Assembly (NCBI GenBank): GCA_021732085.1
Contig: JAKFVQ010000021.1
Span: 124,001 to 188,000 of the forward strand
Length of the DNA stretch: 64,000 bases
Reading direction: 5' to 3'
Source: Candidatus Obscuribacterales bacterium
GTDB lineage: Bacteria > Cyanobacteriota > Vampirovibrionia > Obscuribacterales > Obscuribacteraceae
The notes below the pieces were generated by a model. The model was not told the DNA's origin. It ran no database searches and saw nothing but the letters and a program-made list of their open reading frames with translations. Position numbers and translations under genes: made by a program. This document shows positions 28,171 through 36,335 of this stretch, one piece after another. The stretch's first letter is position 1. Every line of letters starts with the position of its first letter.

Positions 28171-31100
28171 ATGAGTGAATCAACAATTGATTTTGCCAAA
28201 GTCATTTTTGAATCGACTGATTCATATGAGACGACGAATAACTTGCATTCACTCCTACGTGAGCTGGAAGGTCCCGCTGATAACAAGTTTGCTGTACGGG
28301 CTCTACACGAGCTAGCCGCACTTCTTGAGCATGAGGCTAAGCATCGGGATGACGGTTCGGTCGCCGCAAATAGGAGAAATCTTTTCATCAAGACGCTCCG
28401 GATTCCTGGCAACGATGAGCCGATCCGTGTTCTTCTCAATTCGGCAGTATTCACGCCCGAGTTCTGGGGGCGAACCTTTGCCGAGGGAATTCTAAAAAGC
28501 AAGGAATCGTTTTCCGGCAGAAGCGCTGTTGAATTAGGAACTGGGTCCGGATGGATATCGCTGCTACTTTTGAAAAGCACTTTCACCACTCGCGTTCTGG
28601 GCCTCGACATTAATCCGATTGCGGTTTTGCTTGCCAACCTGAACAAGTGGCTGAATGGCACCAAAGCCGATGGCAGCTTTGTTTATTCAGCGGCTGGTGT
28701 ACCAATCCCGAAAGCTTTTCGCGCAGAGGTATCCGACTTGCTCGGATATGCGCTAACTCAAGGAAGCAAATTTGATCGAATTATCGGCTGTATTCCCCAG
28801 GTTTTGCATCCGCTTCCAGAGAAGGCTGAGCAAGGTGATGATCTCTCGTACGAAGATCTCTATGATCTCAGTAATTACTGTTTTAACCAGGGAATCCTGG
28901 AGGATCGCTTCGGTTTGCCATTGATCGCGCGTGCTCTTGAAGAAGCACAGCTTTGTTTGAACCCGAATGGGCAACTGCTTTTTATTCTCGGTGGCAGACC
29001 TGGGCAACATGCAATTGAGGAAGTCTTCAAGCGTCGTGGATACAAGCCGCAGCTCGCTTGGGTGCGCAGAATTCAGCAAGCTGATGATACTGATCTCATC
29101 CAACTTGTTCAGCTTGAAAAAGCATATGGGATAAAATTCCATTTCTTCTCGTCGCCGACGTCCCGGCAATCTGTGCCGGCCGCGACTGCCGTCGGGCTGC
29201 AAGAGCTAGGTCACAAAATTTTTCATGACTTGTTGGTTTACCAGGCAGAAACTCAATTTGAGAAACCAACCCTTGCTTTCGTGCGAAACATTCATGAGTT
29301 GGGGCTCGATTCTTTGAGGAAAGAACTCGATTTCTCCAGGGCCAGCGATGAGCAACTGAGTTTTCTTGAGCGTTTGACCTCTGAACTATTATCGAAGAAA
29401 AGAATTCCTTACCCACATGAAAAGGGTGATCATTCTTTTCGTGAGAAGTTGGCGCGCTTTCTCGCGCTTTACTGCCACTATCCCGTTCACCCAGAGGATC
29501 TTTTCGTTGGTGCAGAGCGCCAGCAGCTTATGGGAATGATACTAAAAATGGTGTCGCGTCCCAATGATCGTGTTTTACTGTCGTCGTCTTTGGAAGCTCT
29601 TTATGGAAAGGTGCTAAGGCAACAGACAGCCGAACTTGTACTCGGCAACAACGATCTCGATGAACTGTTGGAATTGGATTCGGCTTTCCAGCCGCGCATT
29701 TCCATCTTCTCACCTCATCAGCTTAACGAGCTTTCGCCCCTCGTCTTGGATAGTTTGATTGCCCATGCTCGCGCTCATCCGGAACGTTGGTATCTTGTCG
29801 ATGATTCCGCCAATTTCGACATTGGATCGCAACTGCAATCCAACCTTTTGATGCGTTTGCTTGCGCAGAAGCAGCCACCGCCAAACCTCGTTTTCTTGTA
29901 TGGATTGATCAAGAACACGGTATGTCCCGATTTTGAACTTAGCTTCCTTCTCAACGCTCCGCGCGAATGGGTGGACGGATTGGAATATTGTGCTGAATTG
30001 AGCTATTCGCGCATCTCCCATATTGTTCAACTCTACTATGAGTGGTTGTTTGAAGAGCTGCTGTCATTCCCATTCGCCGAGACAAGCGAGCCGCAAGTTG
30101 AATCCAAAAGCGTTTCCGGGCTGAGTCTTTCTGAGCCGTTCAAGAAGATCGCGGTCGATCCAGTTTTTGATCCCAAACCAATTAGTCTGAACAGTGATGG
30201 GCTCCTGCGTTTAGATTATGGAGAGTTTGAGGCAGATGTGCCTGACCTGCTCTTGAAGGGGCTCGTGAAGGGCTTTCTCGAAAGCAGCTCGGAAGATCTC
30301 TATCCAATAGTTCAGCACAGAGTTGCGGCTTATCTCAAATTCACTCGCAATGTTGAAGTTGACTACAAGTCCATTGTGTTAGGGCAAGGAACTTTCCCTC
30401 TGTTTGGAAACTTGATACAAGTTCTTCGTGACCGGCTAGGGCGGACGCCCGTAGTCGCGCTCGCCAACGGAACCTATGGTCCGATTTTTCCAATGGTGCA
30501 CTACTACGGAGCTGAGGTCGAGCTAATTAAAACCGACGAATCAAATGTTTTTGCCATTAGCGTCGAGCTGATAAAAGATTTGGGCCGCAAGCCGGACTTG
30601 CTGCTGCTTGCTCAGCCTGCCAATCCCAGTGGGCTTTTTCTTACGCCCGAGCAGCTCGCCGAGCTGACAACGTATTGTGCGGAACAATCGATTCTGCTTT
30701 GTTCAGACGAAATATTTTTCCTCTTAAGTGACGCCAGTCTTGGCGCCTGGACTCCGGCGAATTTGAGTTTCGCTAATCTATTAGCTGAAGATAATTTGCC
30801 AAAGCAAGTCTTTGTTGCCGATGGGCTTTCCAAAGCATTCGCGGCGGGCGGCTTGCGGTGCGGCTTTATTCTCTGTCCGGATCGGGGTTGGGCGGAGGAA
30901 ATGCGTAGCTATTGCAGTCCAATTCCTCAATCGATTTTGCGAGCGTGGGATCGGCTCTACTCCGTCTTCCTGGAGAGCTCGCCGCATCAACTTATTGATA
31001 TTGAATCAGAGCGAAAGGAAGTCGAACAGTATTTGGAAGAAGTCCGCGAGCGCTTAACCACGAACCGAAAGAGGCTAACTGCCATTCTGAAAAAATACAA

Positions 31101-31332
31101 GCTTGACGATGGGCAGGATGATGCCAAACGCGGCGCGTTATTCGTTCTGGCTAAAATGGGAAAACTTTCAGCAGACCTGGCAAAGGAGCAGAAGATACTC
31201 TCCAATCCTGGCGAGTGGGCAAGAACCGGAGATTGGGTTCGCTTTTGTTTTTGCGTAGAACAGGATAAGCTTGAGCAGGCTTTTCAAGGAATCGAGAAAT
31301 TCCTTGAAAAGCATTTTCCCAAACTCAGATAG
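28171..31332 (+). CDS. methionine S-methyltransferase, plant-type multidomain
   Basis: 1053-residue cytoplasmic enzyme expected to methylate L-methionine with SAM, giving S-methylmethionine (EC 2.1.1.12). The methyltransferase part (about 1-330) has SAM motif I VELGTGSGWISLL (120-132), VLGLDINPIAV, then IGCIPQVLHP and SNYCFNQGILEDRFGLPLIARALEEA. These stretches match plant MMT as I remember it. The middle (about 390-640) and end (about 670-1050) are two aminotransferase-fold modules: GLIKN and YYEWLFEELLSF in the first, PANPSGLFLT and DGLSKAFAAGGLRCGF (candidate PLP lysine about 886) in the second. Length and order equal plant MMT (about 1080). ATG 28171 has AGGAA 5 nt upstream; an open GTG start at 28117 lacks one. 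Substrate specificity is inferred from homology. Confidence 0.85.
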   Translation: MSESTIDFAKVIFESTDSYETTNNLHSLLRELEGPADNKFAVRALHELAALLEHEAKHRDDGSVAANRRNLFIKTLRIPGNDEPIRVLLNSAVFTPEFWGRTFAEGILKSKESFSGRSAVELGTGSGWISLLLLKSTFTTRVLGLDINPIAVLLANLNKWLNGTKADGSFVYSAAGVPIPKAFRAEVSDLLGYALTQGSKFDRIIGCIPQVLHPLPEKAEQGDDLSYEDLYDLSNYCFNQGILEDRFGLPLIARALEEAQLCLNPNGQLLFILGGRPGQHAIEEVFKRRGYKPQLAWVRRIQQADDTDLIQLVQLEKAYGIKFHFFSSPTSRQSVPAATAVGLQELGHKIFHDLLVYQAETQFEKPTLAFVRNIHELGLDSLRKELDFSRASDEQLSFLERLTSELLSKKRIPYPHEKGDHSFREKLARFLALYCHYPVHPEDLFVGAERQQLMGMILKMVSRPNDRVLLSSSLEALYGKVLRQQTAELVLGNNDLDELLELDSAFQPRISIFSPHQLNELSPLVLDSLIAHARAHPERWYLVDDSANFDIGSQLQSNLLMRLLAQKQPPPNLVFLYGLIKNTVCPDFELSFLLNAPREWVDGLEYCAELSYSRISHIVQLYYEWLFEELLSFPFAETSEPQVESKSVSGLSLSEPFKKIAVDPVFDPKPISLNSDGLLRLDYGEFEADVPDLLLKGLVKGFLESSSEDLYPIVQHRVAAYLKFTRNVEVDYKSIVLGQGTFPLFGNLIQVLRDRLGRTPVVALANGTYGPIFPMVHYYGAEVELIKTDESNVFAISVELIKDLGRKPDLLLLAQPANPSGLFLTPEQLAELTTYCAEQSILLCSDEIFFLLSDASLGAWTPANLSFANLLAEDNLPKQVFVADGLSKAFAAGGLRCGFILCPDRGWAEEMRSYCSPIPQSILRAWDRLYSVFLESSPHQLIDIESERKEVEQYLEEVRERLTTNRKRLTAILKKYKLDDGQDDAKRGALFVLAKMGKLSADLAKEQKILSNPGEWARTGDWVRFCFCVEQDKLEQAFQGIEKFLEKHFPKLR

Positions 31333-31397
31333 TCCCGACAAGGGAACGCAGGCCTCCCGTCTGCTCATACGGCTGCTAGTTCACTGTGGATCCGCAA

Positions 31398-32981
31398 ATG
31401 GAAGATAAGAAAGAAGAATTGAGCAGCGATGGGTCTGCTGAAAGTGGGCAGTTGAAGCCGAGCCTTGATGCCGGTGCCTCTTCTGGGGCTAAGCCTGATG
31501 CAATTCAAGCTGCAATGGCAGGCGCCAATTCCGAGCACGATACAGAACTAGGCCGCCTTGGATACGCCCAAGAACTTTTCAGAACAATGGGCGGCTTTTC
31601 AAACTTTGCTATTGGCTTTTCCGTAGTATCCGTGTTGACCGGCGCGATCACGCTTTACGACTACGGCTTGGAGATGGGCGGTCCGGCTGAAATGACCTTT
31701 GGCTGGCCGATCGTCACGTTCTTTACCATGTTCGTGGCATTGAGTATGGCTGAATTAGCGTCATCGCTGCCGACGTCCGGTGCGACATATCACTGGTCCT
31801 GCGAACTTGGTGGAAAGAACTGGGGCTGGTTCACTGCCTGGTTTGTAATTGTCGGCTACATAAGTGCGCTTGCTGCGATCGATTATGGCTGTGCGCAGTT
31901 CCTGATGCCGATGCTGGGAATCCATTCAAACCCCAGCAACTTACTGATGGTTTTTGGCTTGCTTTTGGTTTCGCATGGATTAATCAATCAGTATGGAATC
32001 AAGCTGGTTTCTTTTCTCAATGACTTGAGCGTTACTGTTCACATTGTCGGCTTAGCTGTCTTCATAGGGGTCTTGCTCTTTTTTGCACCGAAGCAGCCGA
32101 TTGATTTTCTCTTTGTCGGAGTGAATAAATCCGGGCAACAAATTCCTTACTGGGGCGCTTTCATCCTTGGATTATTGCAGGCTCAATGGACGCTCGCCGG
32201 ATATGATTCCTGCGCCAGTGTATCGGAAGAAACCGTCGACGCAAGAACAACTGCGCCCTGGGGCATGGTTATTTCGGTTGTGGTTTCGGCGATATTCGGT
32301 TACATCATGCTTCTGGCGTTGACCATCTCAATTCATGATATTGATAAAGTAATTGCCGCCACCGATGCTGGTGGCAATGCCATTCCAGCAGTGGTTGCAA
32401 TTTTAAGTCACGCGCTTGGACCCAGTGCCGGAAATGCGATCTCCGTAATCGCGTCCATTGCAATGTGGTTCTGCGGATTAGGCGCTGTGACCGGCGTTTC
32501 CCGGGTCATCTACGCCTTTGCTCGTGATGGTGGCATGCCGTTTTCTGAGCACCTTAAAAAGGTCGATGAGCGTAATCATGTTCCGGTTGTAGCGATTTGG
32601 GTAACTTGCATTACCGCCTTTATCGCCGTCGCAGGCAGTGGCAACTACCAGGTTGTCACATCGATCAGCACGATCTGTTTGTATTTCGCGTACACGACAC
32701 CAATCTTTCTCCATTGGCGGGGTCACTACAGCACGCCGCTGGTAAAAGGTCCATGGAATCTCGGAAAGTACAGCAAGCTCATCAATTTCGTGGCGGTGCT
32801 GTGGACCATCTTCATATGCTCAGTCATCAGCATCGCAGGCGACTTCCTCGCCGGCAAAACAATGGCTGGACTGCTCACCTTCCTGACCCTCTGGTACCTG
32901 TTCGTTGAACGAAAACGCTTCACAGGTCCGCATTGGCTCGGCAAGGGATTAGCAAGCTCGGCAGCGGGAACAGATCAATAA
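31398..32981 (+). CDS. APC-superfamily amino acid/polyamine permease
   Basis: 527-residue inner-membrane transporter with about twelve hydrophobic helices after a polar 50-residue N-terminus. FSNFAIGFSVVSVLTGAITLYDYGL and PTSGATYHWSCELGGKNWGWFTAW mark the amino acid-choline/GABA (ACT) branch of the APC superfamily, related to Uga4 and plant BAT1. ESSVSEET-type SVSEETVDAR in the middle is also typical. It follows the methionine S-methyltransferase gene by 65 bp on the same strand, so it could move methionine, S-methylmethionine or another amine; the substrate is not determinable from sequence. The ATG at 31398 has GGA at 6 nt; an in-frame GTG at 31386 is the alternative. Confidence 0.85.
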   Translation: MEDKKEELSSDGSAESGQLKPSLDAGASSGAKPDAIQAAMAGANSEHDTELGRLGYAQELFRTMGGFSNFAIGFSVVSVLTGAITLYDYGLEMGGPAEMTFGWPIVTFFTMFVALSMAELASSLPTSGATYHWSCELGGKNWGWFTAWFVIVGYISALAAIDYGCAQFLMPMLGIHSNPSNLLMVFGLLLVSHGLINQYGIKLVSFLNDLSVTVHIVGLAVFIGVLLFFAPKQPIDFLFVGVNKSGQQIPYWGAFILGLLQAQWTLAGYDSCASVSEETVDARTTAPWGMVISVVVSAIFGYIMLLALTISIHDIDKVIAATDAGGNAIPAVVAILSHALGPSAGNAISVIASIAMWFCGLGAVTGVSRVIYAFARDGGMPFSEHLKKVDERNHVPVVAIWVTCITAFIAVAGSGNYQVVTSISTICLYFAYTTPIFLHWRGHYSTPLVKGPWNLGKYSKLINFVAVLWTIFICSVISIAGDFLAGKTMAGLLTFLTLWYLFVERKRFTGPHWLGKGLASSAAGTDQ

Positions 32982-33005
32982 TTGGTAAGTTGAGGCGGCA
33001 CAATC

Positions 33006-35000
33006 TTGCAGGATAGCGGAGAGCTTCGAAACAACAAACTTGAAAATCGATCTGATTCCTCCGCTGCTAATATTGCAGTGGATTTCATTCCGGCTGGATT
33101 TGAATTCCTTGAAATTATATCCACAGAGGGTGCAAGTCTCGTCTACAAAGCGCGCAATCAGACTCTGGACCAGGTTGTTACGATTAAAGTCTTGCGCTCC
33201 TCTACAGAGTTGATGGCGCAATCCAATCTTTCACTTGATGAAGCGAAGATGCTCGCTGATTTGAATCACCGCAACATTGTGAAATTGCTTCAAGTTGGCA
33301 CTCTGAATGACGCGACACCGTACCTGGTGTACGAGTTTGTTGATGGTCACACATTGCGTTCTCACTTGTTAAACGGACCTTTGGTCGCCGCGAAGATTGA
33401 ATACTTTTTCGAGCAATTACTTGAGGCTCTGGCCTATGTTCACGCGGAGAATCTTATTCACCGCGATATAAAGCCAGAGAACATAATCATTGATGATAGT
33501 GACGTGTTGAAAATATTGGATTTCGGCATCGCTGGCAAGATGGATGAGAACACCGGTACATATCTAACTTTGGGAGCGGATACAGCACTTAAAGGCACAC
33601 CGCTTTATATGAGTCCAGAACAATGCGAGCGACGAGGTCTTACTACGGCATCGGACATATATTCAGCAGGTTGTGTTTTGTTTGAGTGTTTAACAGGCTC
33701 GCCGCCTTTTCGTGGTGATTCGCCAATGGAAACTATTTACAAACATACCAAGGAGCCAATTCCTGAGTTGCCTGATCTCTATGAAGGGACGGCGTTCCAA
33801 AATGGGATGCAAGAGCTGATGCAGCAATTGCTGTCGAAAAATGTGTCAGACCGACCCAACGCAAAAGAGTTTGCTGAAAAGTTGCGCTACATCCTGTCAT
33901 TGAGGACCGCGACCCGCGTTACTGGTAAACCAACAGGAGAAGCAAAAAGCCAACGTTTCCACTTAGCCATCGGCATCATTGCAGCTGCAGTCATTATATT
34001 CGTTTTGGCGACAATGGCATTACTTGATCATTCACAGAAAACGTCAAAACTGATCAACGGTTATAACCTTGCCTCAGCAGATGCAAATGTAAAAGCGAGG
34101 CGATTAGCAGCTACTGCTCCAAAATCTTTGCCCGCCAGAATCATACGTGTTGCTGGAGACTTCCTAACATGGCAGCGAAACGGACACGCTTTTGGCGAAA
34201 ACGAGTTTATGCATTTCAAGACGGAGCTTTACTCGCTGCTTAAAGTAGCTAAGAGTTTGGAAGACCGCTATGCCGTCTATGTTTGGCTGGCACGGGCCCA
34301 TCGTGCCGCCGGCGAATATGATGACTCCATTGCAAATTATCGTGCCGCTCTTGCTCTTTGTAAGGATAAAGGAGGGAAGCAATGCTTGCAGGCCTCGCAG
34401 TGTTATCTCAATATTGGAGACAACTACACGATGAAGGGCGAGTATAAACTTGCTCTGGATAATCTATTGAAGGCTGCATCCATCCATCAACGCTTCGATA
34501 AAGATGAAGACCGCTTTTACTTGCTGGATATTCCGGATAACTACCATGCTGTTGAGCCTCGCGGATTTATGGTGCGTATTCAGGATGAGCTAGGCACTGC
34601 TTATTTTTTGCTTCATGACTACAAGAATGCCCGCAAGCATATTGAACACTCAAGGTCCCTCTGGGAAAAGCCGGATGAGCCCATTCAATTCGTGGAGGGC
34701 AAAGCCCGTTTGATGGAAGCTGTTTATCGATTAGACGGCAAATCTGCGGCCATCGATTTCATGAAGAAATGGGAGGCGGATGCCATAAACTATGCCGAGA
34801 CGTTTAAACACGTATCCTATCGGTATAACAATCTATTTCTCGTTCAACGTTACATCGCCAATTTTTGCGATGAGCATCCGGAGTTGGCGGCGCAAGGCAA
34901 GCTCGTCAAGAAACGGATGGAGGAAACAATGAAAGAAAGTGAGTTTGACAGCAGCCTCATTTATAAGAAGAATCCTTTTGCCCCTGCGCTACATCGATGA
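33006..35000 (+). CDS. membrane-anchored Ser/Thr protein kinase with TPR-like tail
   Basis: 664-residue Hanks-type kinase. The catalytic domain (about 30-295) has Lys61 in VTIKVL, HRDIKPENII near 153, LDFGIAGK and GTPLYMSPEQ, so activity is expected. The glycine loop is degenerate (STEGASLVYK). One membrane helix (about 318-340, IGIIAAAVIIFVLATMALL) leads to an external domain of about 320 residues with TPR-like helices (YDDSIANYRAALALCKDKGG, GEYKLALDNLLKAASIHQ). Start is TTG 33006 with GAGG 10 nt upstream; no in-frame ATG precedes the kinase core. It lies 24 bp after the permease and may be co-transcribed with it. Confidence 0.9.
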   Translation: MQDSGELRNNKLENRSDSSAANIAVDFIPAGFEFLEIISTEGASLVYKARNQTLDQVVTIKVLRSSTELMAQSNLSLDEAKMLADLNHRNIVKLLQVGTLNDATPYLVYEFVDGHTLRSHLLNGPLVAAKIEYFFEQLLEALAYVHAENLIHRDIKPENIIIDDSDVLKILDFGIAGKMDENTGTYLTLGADTALKGTPLYMSPEQCERRGLTTASDIYSAGCVLFECLTGSPPFRGDSPMETIYKHTKEPIPELPDLYEGTAFQNGMQELMQQLLSKNVSDRPNAKEFAEKLRYILSLRTATRVTGKPTGEAKSQRFHLAIGIIAAAVIIFVLATMALLDHSQKTSKLINGYNLASADANVKARRLAATAPKSLPARIIRVAGDFLTWQRNGHAFGENEFMHFKTELYSLLKVAKSLEDRYAVYVWLARAHRAAGEYDDSIANYRAALALCKDKGGKQCLQASQCYLNIGDNYTMKGEYKLALDNLLKAASIHQRFDKDEDRFYLLDIPDNYHAVEPRGFMVRIQDELGTAYFLLHDYKNARKHIEHSRSLWEKPDEPIQFVEGKARLMEAVYRLDGKSAAIDFMKKWEADAINYAETFKHVSYRYNNLFLVQRYIANFCDEHPELAAQGKLVKKRMEETMKESEFDSSLIYKKNPFAPALHR

Positions 35001-35032
35001 TGAGTAAGTAAGTGAGTGAGTGAGTAAGTAAG
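35001..35032. repeat. (TRAG)8 tetranucleotide tract after the kinase stop
   Basis: Eight consecutive TGAG or TAAG units start at the base after the TGA stop of the kinase gene. Because the period is four, every reading frame meets a stop codon within the tract. Confidence 0.9.
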
Positions 35033-35035
35033 CCA

Positions 35036-36310
35036 CTAAGGACTTGCGTCGAACTCACCTGATTTGAACTTCCGCTCAAGATCATCTTCTTGATCAAGCG
35101 ATTCTTTTTCCGTTGTATAGACTACCGACCCCTGCGTAATACGTTGATCTCGCATGCGGTATTCTCGCGACTCGGCGATCTTTTTCTTCAATTCAGGGGT
35201 CGGTGAACGAAGCGCTTCTGAATATTCGGCGCGTTGTTTGTTTCTCTTCTCGATTTTTTTGTTTTCCGCGTTGATCCAGAGCTTCCTGAAAAGCGGAATG
35301 ACTAAAAATAATGTTCCGTAGACGGCCAGCGCATTGTATAAAAGTGAAATGTTCGGCGCGGATGAACTGTGCAGCAAGAACCACAGGAACCAGGCGCCAG
35401 CGAAGTTTATCGCGGAAATAATATAAACAGGTACGAGCCCCCCGCTTTCAACTTCCGTAAATTTTCGCGGAAATTCTTTGAGAAAAGGCGGTGCTAATTC
35501 ATTGTGAACTCCACCTGCCGTGTTTGCCAGCGAGGGGAATGTGTAAATGATGTTGCCCGAATCGGAGACTTCAGGCTTGCCGTTGAAGCGCACGAGGACC
35601 GGAAGAACAGCATCTTCGTTTTTCGGATCAGAGCCCAGATACGGAGCCAGTTGCTCTGACGTAACGACGTTATTGTGTTGTTTGATCACTTTGGCAATTA
35701 GCTGCCAGCGTTTTTCGTCCAGTCCCTCGTTTGGATCCCCATCACCAAAGAGAAAGGAGAAGCAGTTGAGCAAGAAGTTAGATTTGCTCGGCTTACGCAC
35801 AGTTGGGCGGTTGTAGTCATAAACGACAGTGTGCGGTGCTCGGTAGGTAAAGTAATAGAGCAAATCGCGGAAGATCAGATAGTCGAAAAAATTGAAGTTG
35901 ATTCGAAAATCGTCGTTGTCGTTGCGCCGATTTTGCGAGGTTTTCTGTGAAAAGAACAGAATCATGATCGTGATAATGATGATAGCCAGCGATAGAATCA
36001 GCATTATCCCGAACGAGATCTTTACCAGGTAGAAGCCAACCTTAAAAAGTTCCTCGAAGAATCTCTCGAAAAAACGAGCAACTCCGCGTGTCAAATATGT
36101 ATTTGAAAATCCTGGCGCGAATGAATAGACTACATCGCCACCGGTGCTGACTGCCAGGTGCCCGCCTGTTTCTGAAGCGATCTGGTTCAACGCTTCCGAA
36201 ACAACTAGCACCGGCAGACCAGTTTTTGTCGCAACATCAGCGGCGGTGACTCGGCGCCCCAGATCGCCGATAGACTTAGTTACTTTCTTTTTCTCTTCGA
36301 CTTGGAGCAT
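35036..36310 (-). CDS. membrane protein with winged-helix-like repeats, cyanobacterial family
   Basis: 424-residue protein. The N-terminal segment (about 10-75; RRVTAADVATKTGLPVLVVSEALNQIASETGGHLAVSTGGDVVYSFAP) and a second copy after the first membrane region (about 205-270; NVVTSEQLAPYLG, then DSGNIIYTFPSL) look like paired winged-helix modules. Hydrophobic helices lie near 95-120 and 295-345, and the tail is highly charged. I associate this layout with a conserved cyanobacterial/plastid protein family of unknown role; that is from memory. It converges with the kinase gene across the TRAG tract. Confidence 0.75.
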   Translation of the reverse strand: MLQVEEKKKVTKSIGDLGRRVTAADVATKTGLPVLVVSEALNQIASETGGHLAVSTGGDVVYSFAPGFSNTYLTRGVARFFERFFEELFKVGFYLVKISFGIMLILSLAIIIITIMILFFSQKTSQNRRNDNDDFRINFNFFDYLIFRDLLYYFTYRAPHTVVYDYNRPTVRKPSKSNFLLNCFSFLFGDGDPNEGLDEKRWQLIAKVIKQHNNVVTSEQLAPYLGSDPKNEDAVLPVLVRFNGKPEVSDSGNIIYTFPSLANTAGGVHNELAPPFLKEFPRKFTEVESGGLVPVYIISAINFAGAWFLWFLLHSSSAPNISLLYNALAVYGTLFLVIPLFRKLWINAENKKIEKRNKQRAEYSEALRSPTPELKKKIAESREYRMRDQRITQGSVVYTTEKESLDQEDDLERKFKSGEFDASP

Positions 36311-36335
36311 TTCGCAGTTCCTGGAAGTGCATACT

